Assembly: GCA_030836365.1 (NCBI GenBank)
Contig: JAURQB010000099.1
Span: 1-5,316, forward strand
DNA from: Bdellovibrionota bacterium
GTDB lineage: Bacteria; Bdellovibrionota; Bacteriovoracia; Bacteriovoracales; Bacteriovoracaceae
Direction: 5' to 3'
Length of the DNA: 5,316 bases
The notes below the pieces were generated by a model. The model had not been told where the DNA came from and searched no databases. It saw only the letters and a list, made by a program, of their open reading frames with translations. The translations under genes and the position numbers were made by a program. This document shows positions 1 to 5,316 of this stretch, piece by piece; the stretch's first letter is position 1, and the number at the start of each line of letters is the position of its first letter.

Positions 1-724
1 ATAATTTTAAAATTTTTGAGTCAACTTTTTGCTTTAGCCTAGGAGGCAGTTTAATTTTTCCTCCAATAGAATCGGCCGGTTTTCCCATAATGTATTTGGG
101 CACAAAGTGATAACCGCGCCGCACACTCATATCAATGCTACTTGCGTGATGAACGGCATCTACTGCGATGTCGCAGCCACTATTTCCCGCGCCAACAATG
201 AGCACTCGTTTATTTTTAAAAATTTCAGGCGACTTATACTTTTTTGCGTGAAAAATTTCACCATTAAATTTTCCCGGATAGCTTGGAATATTAGGCTCAC
301 TTAGTGTCCCATTTGCAATGATCACGCCATCAAATTGGTAGTGTCCGTGATTAGTGGTCACTTCCCATTTACCTTCTTGATTTTTCTCTACTTTCTCCAC
401 AAAAGTTTTAAAACGGTAATGATCGTAAAGCCCAAAGTGCTTAGCGAAATCTTTAAAGTAAGCACCAAGCTCCGCGTGACTTGGATAATCGGCAACGGTT
501 TCTTTCATGGGAAACTCGTTGAACTCCGTCATTTTTTTTGAACTAATTAAGTGGGCCGAACGATAGACAGTGGAGTTTGGATTTTCAATGTCCCACAAAC
601 CGCCGACATCACTGTGGGCCTCAAATCCAATGAAAGGAATATTTTTTCGTTGTAAGTTTCTCGCTGCTGCTAGTCCACTCGGGCCGCCGCCAATAATTGC
701 ATAATATCCATTTAGCATTTTCAT
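1..724 (-). CDS. Flavin-containing monooxygenase (FMO-like), C-terminus beyond window
   Basis: Reading from the ATG at 724 to base 2 gives 241 codons without a stop; the gene continues past the left edge. Seen: an FAD-binding Rossmann motif GGGPSG at residues 12-17, an acidic residue at the end of the second strand (E35), the GGLW segment at 41-44, the FMO fingerprint FNGEIFHAKKY at 153-163 (FxGxxxHxxxY), and a second dinucleotide site GAGNSG at 178-183 for NADPH. An ANGT segment at 137-140 corresponds to the conserved ATG-type motif of two-dinucleotide-binding flavoproteins. Family members use FAD, NADPH and O2 to oxygenate nitrogen or sulfur nucleophiles, or ketones in the Baeyer-Villiger branch; Y rather than W at the fingerprint end favours the FMO branch. 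FMOs usually run about 440-530 residues, so roughly half is missing. A second in-frame ATG at 718 is possible, but the ribosome binding site spacing favours 724. It lies 3 nt downstream of the epimerase gene, probably cotranscribed. The substrate is unknown. Confidence 0.9.
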   Translation of the reverse strand, partial: MKMLNGYYAIIGGGPSGLAAARNLQRKNIPFIGFEAHSDVGGLWDIENPNSTVYRSAHLISSKKMTEFNEFPMKETVADYPSHAELGAYFKDFAKHFGLYDHYRFKTFVEKVEKNQEGKWEVTTNHGHYQFDGVIIANGTLSEPNIPSYPGKFNGEIFHAKKYKSPEIFKNKRVLIVGAGNSGCDIAVDAVHHASSIDMSVRRGYHFVPKYIMGKPADSIGGKIKLPPRLKQKVDSKILKL

Positions 725-727
725 CAA

Positions 728-1654
728 TCACTCCTTGATTGTTAATTCTGTTTCGCAAAACTCTCGAAAAACTTCTTCGCTGGATTTACTGGGAAGTCCG
801 GTGAAATTTTTCTTTAATTTATCGTTATTTAGTACAGGCCTGTAGCACATGAAATCTACTTGATAGGGATGGTATTGAGTCATCCTAAATTTTTTCAATA
901 AATGAATCCCTGCTCTGAGAGCAACTTTAGGAAGAGCGATATGTTTATTTTGAAGGATTTTACAGCACTCTTTAAGTTTGAGCGCACCATCTCCCGCGAG
1001 ATTGAAAATGCCGTAAAGGTTTTCTTTTTGGGTGGCCTGAGTAATCGCGGCGACAACGTCACTGGTGTGAATAAAGCAAAATGGAGAGTCATAACGAAGC
1101 ACGCCCACAACCATTTTCTTTTTAAAGTAATCATAAACAGGGCCGCGCATGCCATCGCCTAAAATAGTTCCTGGGCGAAAAATGGTAAACTCGTTAGAAG
1201 AGAGTGTTTCCGTGATCATTTTTTCGGCTTCAGCTTTGTGTTTACTGTAGGGAAAATAAATGGAGCCAAGAACATAATCTGTTTCTTTTAGAGGACTGAG
1301 GTTTCTTTTGGTGTAGCCGTAAGCGGCACCAGAGCTGGCGAAAATGAACTTTTTTGCTTTGTTTATTTTAAAGATATTTAATAAATTTTTGAGTCCATCC
1401 ATTTCAATGGATTCAATTTCTCCATCACTCATTTCTTTAGGAGGGTTCATCACAGAGGCCAGATGAATAATCGTGTGAATTTCAGCTTCGACGTGAAAAT
1501 TTCTGATATCTGAAATGACTTCTTCAAAGTGGGGGTGAATGATTTTTGACTCTTTAATATCGAGACCGATGACGTAGAAATTATTTTTTAGTAAATCTAA
1601 TACAACTTTTTTTCCTAAAAAGCCGGCACTTCCTGTGACCAGAATTCTTTTCAT
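728..1654 (-). CDS. NAD-dependent epimerase/dehydratase (extended SDR family)
   Basis: This 308-residue protein is a full-length extended short-chain dehydrogenase/reductase. Seen: the nucleotide-binding motif TGSAGFLG at residues 7-14; D32 at the end of the second strand, which favours NAD(H) over NADP(H); D49 in the position that contacts adenine; HLAS at 64-67; the Ser strand FASSGAAYG at 105-113; the catalytic pair Y136 and K140 in YSKHK; and the FRPGTILGDG segment at 159-168 typical of the substrate-side region. Family members epimerise, dehydrate or oxidise nucleotide sugars, sterols or other hydroxy compounds; the C-terminal third, which sets the substrate, shows no motif I can assign. 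The ATG at 1654 has AAGGA (1667-1663) 8 nt upstream. The gene is first in an apparent operon with the monooxygenase and is divergent from the RNA methyltransferase. No sugar-nucleotide or glycosyltransferase genes are adjacent, so a non-sugar substrate is at least as likely. Confidence 0.9.
   Translation of the reverse strand: MKRILVTGSAGFLGKKVVLDLLKNNFYVIGLDIKESKIIHPHFEEVISDIRNFHVEAEIHTIIHLASVMNPPKEMSDGEIESIEMDGLKNLLNIFKINKAKKFIFASSGAAYGYTKRNLSPLKETDYVLGSIYFPYSKHKAEAEKMITETLSSNEFTIFRPGTILGDGMRGPVYDYFKKKMVVGVLRYDSPFCFIHTSDVVAAITQATQKENLYGIFNLAGDGALKLKECCKILQNKHIALPKVALRAGIHLLKKFRMTQYHPYQVDFMCYRPVLNNDKLKKNFTGLPSKSSEEVFREFCETELTIKE
731..736 (-). promoter_or_regulatory. Ribosome binding site of the monooxygenase gene, inside the epimerase 3' end
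   Basis: On the minus strand AAGGAG lies 6 nt before the ATG at 724. It is contained in the last codons of the upstream epimerase gene, whose TGA occupies 730-728. This fixes the start of the monooxygenase at 724 and suggests that the two genes are translated from one mRNA, with possible coupling. Confidence 0.75.
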
Positions 1655-1675
1655 TTTTTCAATCCTTGATGCTAA

Positions 1676-1702
1676 GGGATTATTTTACTAATTAGTGGGA
1701 TT
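1676..1702. promoter_or_regulatory. Operator-like repeat cluster in the divergent intergenic region
   Basis: The perfect palindrome ACTAATTAGT (1687-1696) is flanked by two direct copies of GGGATT, at 1676-1681 and 1697-1702. Their starts are 21 bp apart, about two helical turns, so both would face the same side of the DNA. They bracket the candidate -10 box of the minus-strand operon. This is the arrangement expected of a regulator site, but the elements are short and the region is AT-rich, so chance is a real alternative. Confidence 0.25.
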
Positions 1703-1710
1703 TTTTGCAC
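1682..1710 (-). promoter_or_regulatory. Candidate promoter of the epimerase-monooxygenase operon
   Basis: On the minus strand TAAAAT (1687-1682) could be a -10 box, matching the sigma-70 consensus at five of six positions. Seventeen nt upstream the hexamer GTGCAA (1710-1705) matches the -35 consensus at only three positions. The start point would fall near 1675, about 20 nt before the epimerase ATG. The weak -35 makes this tentative. A 10-bp palindrome (1687-1696) abuts the -10 box, which could point to an operator. Confidence 0.3.
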
Positions 1711-1749
1711 TTTTTTCTTGGCCGACCGCCCCGCTCAGGTGCTAAACCT

Positions 1750-1774
1750 CCAAAAGGTACGCGGTACCTTTTGG
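1750..1774. repeat. REP-like perfect inverted repeat (11-bp arms, 3-nt loop)
   Basis: CCAAAAGGTAC (1750-1760) and its exact reverse complement GTACCTTTTGG (1764-1774) are separated by GCG. The RNA would form an 11-bp hairpin. It lies 28 nt upstream of the methyltransferase ATG and just before its ribosome binding site. An intrinsic terminator is not expected between two divergent genes, although the T-run in the right arm resembles one. Short palindromes with AAAAGGT...ACCTTTT arms are known as dispersed extragenic repeats in several bacterial genomes, some linked to REP-associated tyrosine transposases; assignment to that class is inference. Alternatives are a leader hairpin that affects translation or stability of the methyltransferase mRNA, or a protein-binding site. 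Confidence 0.6.
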
Positions 1775-1802
1775 CACTAATGTTCATGCTGGAGACAAAT
1801 CA

Positions 1803-2321
1803 ATGAATCAAAAAAGGAAAGATCAAATAAAAAAACTAGAGCGCGAGCTTATTTTGAATAAGCTTGAAGCAAAAGAGGGGATTCATGATTTAGTTTTAAT
1901 TTTGGACCACCTTAAATCGGGTTTTAATATCGCTAAAATTATCCGCACAGCTGAGGCATTTAGTCTTCGTGAAGTTCATATTATTGGAACCAAATTTTTT
2001 GACCCTTATCCAGCAAAGGGCGCCATTAAGAGAGTTAAAATTTACTTTTACCCAACACTTCAAGAGTCGCTAGAGCGACTAAAGAAAGATAATTATGAAG
2101 TGTTTTTAATGGATATGAATGCTGAAAAGTTTTTGCATGAAATAAAGCTTCCAAAAAACAGCGCTTTTATTTTTGGCAATGAGGAAGTAGGCCCCATTTT
2201 AGATGGAGTTGGAAATTCACAGTTCACGCTCACTAAAATTCAGCAATGGGGTCTGACGGAGAGCCTAAATGTAAGTATCGCCGCCAGCATTTCATCTTAT
2301 GAGTACGTCACTCAAGTCTAA
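1803..2321 (+). CDS. SpoU/TrmH-family (SPOUT) RNA 2'-O-methyltransferase
   Basis: The 172-residue protein shows all three SpoU motifs in order. Motif 1 spans residues 42-53 (NIAKIIRTAEAF), with N42 and R48 in the spacing of the catalytic Asn and Arg of TrmH. Motif 2 is FIFGNEEVG (122-130) and motif 3 is ESLNVSIAASI (153-163). Motifs 2 and 3 form the trefoil knot that binds S-adenosylmethionine. Such enzymes methylate a ribose 2'-OH in tRNA or rRNA, in the cytoplasm and usually as dimers. The length lies between TrmL (about 157) and TrmH (about 229), with a lysine/glutamate-rich N-terminal helix (residues 3-25) and no separate RNA-binding domain such as the L30e-like one of RlmB. The exact nucleotide target cannot be assigned. 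The start at 1803 is supported by GGAG at 1791-1794, 8 nt upstream. Its TAA overlaps the TAG of the convergent sulfatase-like gene. Confidence 0.92.
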   Translation: MNQKRKDQIKKLERELILNKLEAKEGIHDLVLILDHLKSGFNIAKIIRTAEAFSLREVHIIGTKFFDPYPAKGAIKRVKIYFYPTLQESLERLKKDNYEVFLMDMNAEKFLHEIKLPKNSAFIFGNEEVGPILDGVGNSQFTLTKIQQWGLTESLNVSIAASISSYEYVTQV

Positions 2322-3901
2322 TGGCTTAACAACCCCTCAATCTCATTGAATGGGAAGGAGTAACAATCAGTCTTTGTGCTGCTCAAAAACTTACGTAGAT
2401 TGTATAAATCCCTTTTCTTAAGCGTTTTCCAGTTGCTGTAGCAATGGGTTAGTAATTGCTCATTTTTGGTTAGTTTATTGAGAATGTTGTTACCATTTGT
2501 CTTGTTAAATACATATGACATTAAGTTTTTTGATGTTATGTATTTAAAGTCATTTTGAATCTCACCTAAACCCTTAATGAAAAGAATCCCATTTTGCCCT
2601 GAGATGAAATGTTTTTTTGTTGAAGCTGAAACATTGAACTTGTCATAGATCCCAGGCCCATGATCGGAAGTAATAATGATAATTGATTCAGGGTCATTTT
2701 TTTTAAGCTTTTGTAATACCTCTGATACTTTTGGCAGTAAGATTTTTACGCGCTCTTTGTAGTTGGAAAGTTCCTTTTTTTCATCACAACTTCTAAAGGG
2801 AAAACAGATGTGAGGAACATGACCAGGACCCCCAAAGTGGAGATAATAGAATTGTTTTTCTTTTGTATTACTCATTGTTAAAAAACTTTTTCTAACGATT
2901 TCATCTGAGTCAGTAAACTCAACACTAGGAAAAAATTGTTCCCCTAAAAAGCGAAGGGATGAAATTATGCCAAGGTGGTGCATTGTGCTGTTCTTGGGAT
3001 AGCAAATACTTTCGTGTCCCCGACATTTGATCAGGTACTCTCTTCCGTGTACATAGTTAATTTCGTAATTATTTTTTTTTAAGAAATTAATGACATGTGA
3101 TCCAGAGATATCACTTTTATTAAAATAATAAGAATGAAAAGGTTCAGTTTTGCCCTGCTCGGATTTTATTTTATTCGTTCCATTAAAAAATGTTGGCATT
3201 GTCGATTTTGTACTATTTGAGTCAACAAAAAAGTTTTTGACCTCTTTGAAGCCATCTTTATCCAATTCCTTTTTTAAAGCGTTATATGAATCTGTCGCAT
3301 TAATTAGTTGAGAGGCATAAAACCCTGCATATGAATCTAATAATATAAAATAGATATTTTTATCACCTGCTATTTTTTCTTGAAAACTTTTAGCGGGTGG
3401 TTTCAACCATGTTTTATTTTTTGGCATAAAGGTAACTTTTTTATAGATGAATTTGGCACCATCAATCGATGAGATGAGTGCAATATAAGCAATAAAATAC
3501 GTCACTTTGACTTGTTTTGTGATGATCTTTTTTAGAACGAAAAAAAGCAATACAAATAAAAAAAAGTCAAAAATAAAGTGTAAGTGTGGAATTGTTTCTA
3601 GGATTTGGACTTTAGTTAGGGCGATTTTTTTAAATGGAGATCTGATATAAAAAATATAAGTCATTATCCCAGGAATAAGGATGATCTTACTTTTGTTAAA
3701 ACGAAAACAAATAGAAGAAATTATAAACAGAAAAATAAAAGAGCTGGCAAAAATGGCCAAATATAACTCGAGTGTTTGAGGAATTGAACTAAAGTAGGAG
3801 TAGTTAGGATTGATCCAACTCAGCAGCAAATATAAGGATAGGACAATATTGATTAGTATGAGTTCTTTGAATTGATTCTTTAGTGCCTGAATTACATCCA
3901 T
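2318..3901 (-). CDS. Membrane-anchored sulfatase/alkaline-phosphatase superfamily enzyme
   Basis: The 527-residue protein begins with a hydrophobic domain containing four or five likely membrane helices (about 14-30, 45-66, 72-86, 107-125 and 131-147). A large domain from about 180 follows, probably on the outer face of the membrane. In that domain I see the first metal ligand D189 in YFILLDSYAG, a candidate nucleophile at S233 or T234 in NSTKSTMPTFFNG, HVPHICF at 361-367 (histidine of the HxPxxF type), and D413-H414 in the terminal metal motif TSDHGPG. The superfamily includes sulfatases, lipoteichoic acid synthases and phosphoethanolamine transferases. The N-terminal membrane domain suggests a transferase or hydrolase acting on lipid- or envelope-linked substrates, but which reaction is unknown. 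Start: ATG at 3901 with AAGGAT (3915-3910) 8 nt upstream. Codon use is strikingly AT-rich (13 of 60 bases are G/C at 3541-3600), unlike the hydrolase upstream, which may indicate different ancestry. It ends tail-to-tail with the methyltransferase gene. Confidence 0.85.
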   Translation of the reverse strand: MDVIQALKNQFKELILINIVLSLYLLLSWINPNYSYFSSIPQTLELYLAIFASSFIFLFIISSICFRFNKSKIILIPGIMTYIFYIRSPFKKIALTKVQILETIPHLHFIFDFFLFVLLFFVLKKIITKQVKVTYFIAYIALISSIDGAKFIYKKVTFMPKNKTWLKPPAKSFQEKIAGDKNIYFILLDSYAGFYASQLINATDSYNALKKELDKDGFKEVKNFFVDSNSTKSTMPTFFNGTNKIKSEQGKTEPFHSYYFNKSDISGSHVINFLKKNNYEINYVHGREYLIKCRGHESICYPKNSTMHHLGIISSLRFLGEQFFPSVEFTDSDEIVRKSFLTMSNTKEKQFYYLHFGGPGHVPHICFPFRSCDEKKELSNYKERVKILLPKVSEVLQKLKKNDPESIIIITSDHGPGIYDKFNVSASTKKHFISGQNGILFIKGLGEIQNDFKYITSKNLMSYVFNKTNGNNILNKLTKNEQLLTHCYSNWKTLKKRDLYNLRKFLSSTKTDCYSFPFNEIEGLLSH

Positions 3902-3937
3902 GTAATATTATCCTTTTATATTTAAATTATTCTCCCC

Positions 3938-3946
3938 ATTTTACCA
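3938..3946 (-). promoter_or_regulatory. Candidate extended -10 promoter for the sulfatase-like gene
   Basis: In the 86-bp gap between the hydrolase stop and the sulfatase-like ATG, the minus strand reads TGGTAAAAT (3946-3938). This fits the extended -10 form TGnTATAAT with one mismatch. Transcription would start near 3931, leaving a leader of about 30 nt. There is no good -35 box, as is common for extended -10 promoters. No stem-loop followed by a U-run ends the hydrolase transcript in this gap, so readthrough from the hydrolase gene is also possible. Confidence 0.3.
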
Positions 3947-3987
3947 GCAATTACAGGTCCTACGTAAGAAGTTTTTCTGGATTAATC

Positions 3988-5316
3988 TTAATTCGCGCAG
4001 TAAGACCCGACCGAAGGTGAAGCCAAGTATTGAGCGGCCGTTGCACCAGCGGCTTTTGCGGCCTCGATTTCTTTAAAGCAGATGGATGGAGTTAGAACAA
4101 ATGCACAACCTGAGTGAGGCGCATCGGATGGACCTTCCTGGCTCGTATTAGAGAATATTGTCGTAGACCCAAGTCCTACGAAAGTCGCAACAGCGCCACT
4201 GGTCGCACTGGGATAAATCGTTGAGTCATTAGAACAGTGATAAAAAACAGTAGGCACCGTTGGAGCAAATGCGGCAACACCAGCAAGTGCACCGTAAAGA
4301 ATATCATTAGTGAATAATGCTGAGGAAAATGCGTCTGTCATCCCTGCTATCGCCGCCGCAAAAGATTGCCCTGCATCAGTCACTCCGATTGCTGCAGCAC
4401 CGGTCGCAATCGCTCCCGTGTCTGTTGCCATCGCAGTTACCACACTGCTTTCTAGAAGCGTGTTAATGGTAGAAATTCCAAGGCCAGCGTAAACCGCCTC
4501 TGTTTCCGTGCTACTTTTTTCACCATTAAATAAATTTACTTCATCGTAGTTTTCAGTTTGCTTAAAGACGTCCGCAATTTCATAAGCAGCACCAACTGTT
4601 GATGGGTAATTGTAGTAGTAACTTGTTGCGAGGTAGCCAAATAGAGTCGGAGAAATCGTTGTGTCAGCGAGAGAGGTAGTAAGAAGAGCGCCGAGACCAA
4701 CTGTTGAATAGGGGCCAGCACTAGGCGCACTGGCGGTGATGGTAAAATCTGTTTGCCCGCTGGTTTCAAGGGAGCGCTGAAGCGCAAGCGCTGCGTAGCC
4801 GCCTTCACTGTAGCCTTTTAAATAGAGGTTTCCTTGCGTGATTCCATTTGCACCTAGCACCTCAGATGCCGCTTTCATGATCGCGTACCCATCAGTCGCA
4901 TAGGTATCAGCAATAATGTAAGGGTGAATCCTCTGAGTTGGATCATTTATGTAGCTATCTCCAAATCCAATATAATCGGGAACAACGGCGATAAACCCAA
5001 GGCCCCCTTCAAATAATCCCTCTCTTAAATTATTAGACGGAGCACTGGCATTATCGACAATTGTGCCGTGATTAAGGACTACCCAGGGGGCAGTATTGTT
5101 CGCGTCTGTACAAGCCGTGTAGGGGACAATTAACAAACCACTTGCTTGAGTGGTTTCGGTATCAGCACTTGTGATCTTTGAATTATAAGAAATCTTGTAG
5201 ACGTGCACTCCACTACTCACGGCCGCACCCAAGGCTGCATTGGTTTCACTCATCTTCGAAGCGACATATTCTTTGGTTAAAGAATATTGTTTCTCAATGG
5301 AAACATATTCTCCGTA
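3988..5316 (-). CDS. Secreted-type alpha/beta-hydrolase (lipase/esterase-like), N-terminus beyond window
   Basis: The frame ends at TAA (3990-3988) and stays open to the right edge, giving at least 442 residues. The first in-window ATG (5253) has no ribosome binding site and 21 further sense codons precede it, so the true start lies outside. Numbering from that ATG: oxyanion-type NHGT at 61-64; PDYIGFGDS at 92-100 and HPY at 110-112, both typical of bacterial lipase-like hydrolases; the nucleophile elbow GYSEGG with S149; the probable acid D343 in HCSNDSTIYP; and the probable base H380 in APHSGC. A long segment (about 255-330), rich in Ala, Gly, Thr and Ser, sits between nucleophile and acid, where the lid domain lies in lipases. 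Five cysteines (48, 340, 383, 392, 419) suggest disulfides and export. The likely reaction is hydrolysis of an ester, perhaps a lipid; a peptidase activity cannot be excluded. The gene is more GC-rich than its downstream neighbour. Confidence 0.85.
   Translation of the reverse strand, partial: YGEYVSIEKQYSLTKEYVASKMSETNAALGAAVSSGVHVYKISYNSKITSADTETTQASGLLIVPYTACTDANNTAPWVVLNHGTIVDNASAPSNNLREGLFEGGLGFIAVVPDYIGFGDSYINDPTQRIHPYIIADTYATDGYAIMKAASEVLGANGITQGNLYLKGYSEGGYAALALQRSLETSGQTDFTITASAPSAGPYSTVGLGALLTTSLADTTISPTLFGYLATSYYYNYPSTVGAAYEIADVFKQTENYDEVNLFNGEKSSTETEAVYAGLGISTINTLLESSVVTAMATDTGAIATGAAAIGVTDAGQSFAAAIAGMTDAFSSALFTNDILYGALAGVAAFAPTVPTVFYHCSNDSTIYPSATSGAVATFVGLGSTTIFSNTSQEGPSDAPHSGCAFVLTPSICFKEIEAAKAAGATAAQYLASPSVGSYCAN

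Noticed and set aside
42..64. GGAGG ... CCTCC stem in the monooxygenase gene
   Set aside because: The stem is only 5 bp with a 13-nt loop, lies inside coding sequence, and has no terminator or regulatory context.
107..541. Two plus-strand open frames (107-304 and 335-541)
   Set aside because: They lie antisense to the monooxygenase, which has clear motifs throughout. They lack recognisable domains and good ribosome binding sites.
895..1162. Overlapping open frames on both strands within the epimerase gene
   Set aside because: They are shadows of the epimerase coding sequence in other frames, with no family features.
2065..2080. Inverted repeat AGTCGCT-AG-AGCGACT
   Set aside because: It lies in the methyltransferase reading frame and encodes part of an ordinary helix (Ser-Leu-Glu-Arg-Leu). 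It has no U-run and is likely coincidental.
3902..3987. Possible terminator of the hydrolase gene
   Set aside because: The best pairing (CCAG with CTGG plus a mismatch) has a loop of over 20 nt and no U-run, so it does not support an intrinsic terminator.
4776..4798. Repeated AGCGC units
   Set aside because: They are explained by consecutive Ala, Leu, Gln, Arg and Ser codons just after the nucleophile elbow of the hydrolase. They are not a dispersed or tandem repeat array.
4310..4808. A plus-strand frame at 4310-4492 and a minus-strand frame at 4536-4808 inside the hydrolase gene
   Set aside because: The first, Ala-rich, frame is antisense to the Ala-rich hydrolase segment. The second is an alternative minus-strand frame. 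The hydrolase frame carries the catalytic motifs.

Overview
The window holds five protein-coding genes and about 230 bp of non-coding DNA. Four genes read on the minus strand and one on the plus strand. The base composition is AT-rich, every complete gene has a purine-rich Shine-Dalgarno sequence, and the genes are tightly packed. This fits a free-living bacterium with a low-to-moderate GC genome. The multi-pass sulfatase-fold enzyme and the probably exported, cysteine-containing hydrolase lean towards a Gram-negative, possibly Bdellovibrio/Bacteriovorax-like or another environmental proteobacterium. That placement is an impression, not something the sequence proves.

Left part (1-1654, minus strand): an extended-SDR NAD-dependent epimerase/dehydratase (728-1654) is followed after only 3 nt by a flavin-containing monooxygenase (724 down to base 1, C-terminus outside the window). 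The monooxygenase's ribosome binding site lies in the last codons of the epimerase, so the two are almost certainly one operon. Both are oxidoreductases, so a shared small-molecule modification pathway is plausible; the substrate cannot be read from the sequence.

Divergent intergenic region (1655-1802): this 148 bp region separates the operon from a plus-strand SpoU/TrmH-type RNA 2'-O-methyltransferase (1803-2321). It holds a weak minus-strand promoter candidate overlapped by a 10-bp palindrome and flanked by GGGATT repeats 21 bp apart. It also holds a GC-rich patch and a perfect 11-bp inverted repeat with a 3-nt GCG loop that looks like a REP-type element.

Right part (2318-5316, minus strand): a membrane-anchored sulfatase/alkaline-phosphatase-superfamily enzyme (2318-3901) converges on the methyltransferase gene and overlaps it by 4 bp. 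Upstream of it, 86 bp away, is a large alpha/beta-hydrolase of lipase/esterase type (3988 to the window edge). Its reading frame stays open to base 5316, so its true start, and any signal peptide, is outside the window. I see no RNA genes, CRISPR arrays, insertion sequences or phage genes. Nothing here clearly amounts to a new system; the most interesting items are the REP-like palindrome, the epimerase-monooxygenase pair and the divergent sulfatase-fold membrane protein.
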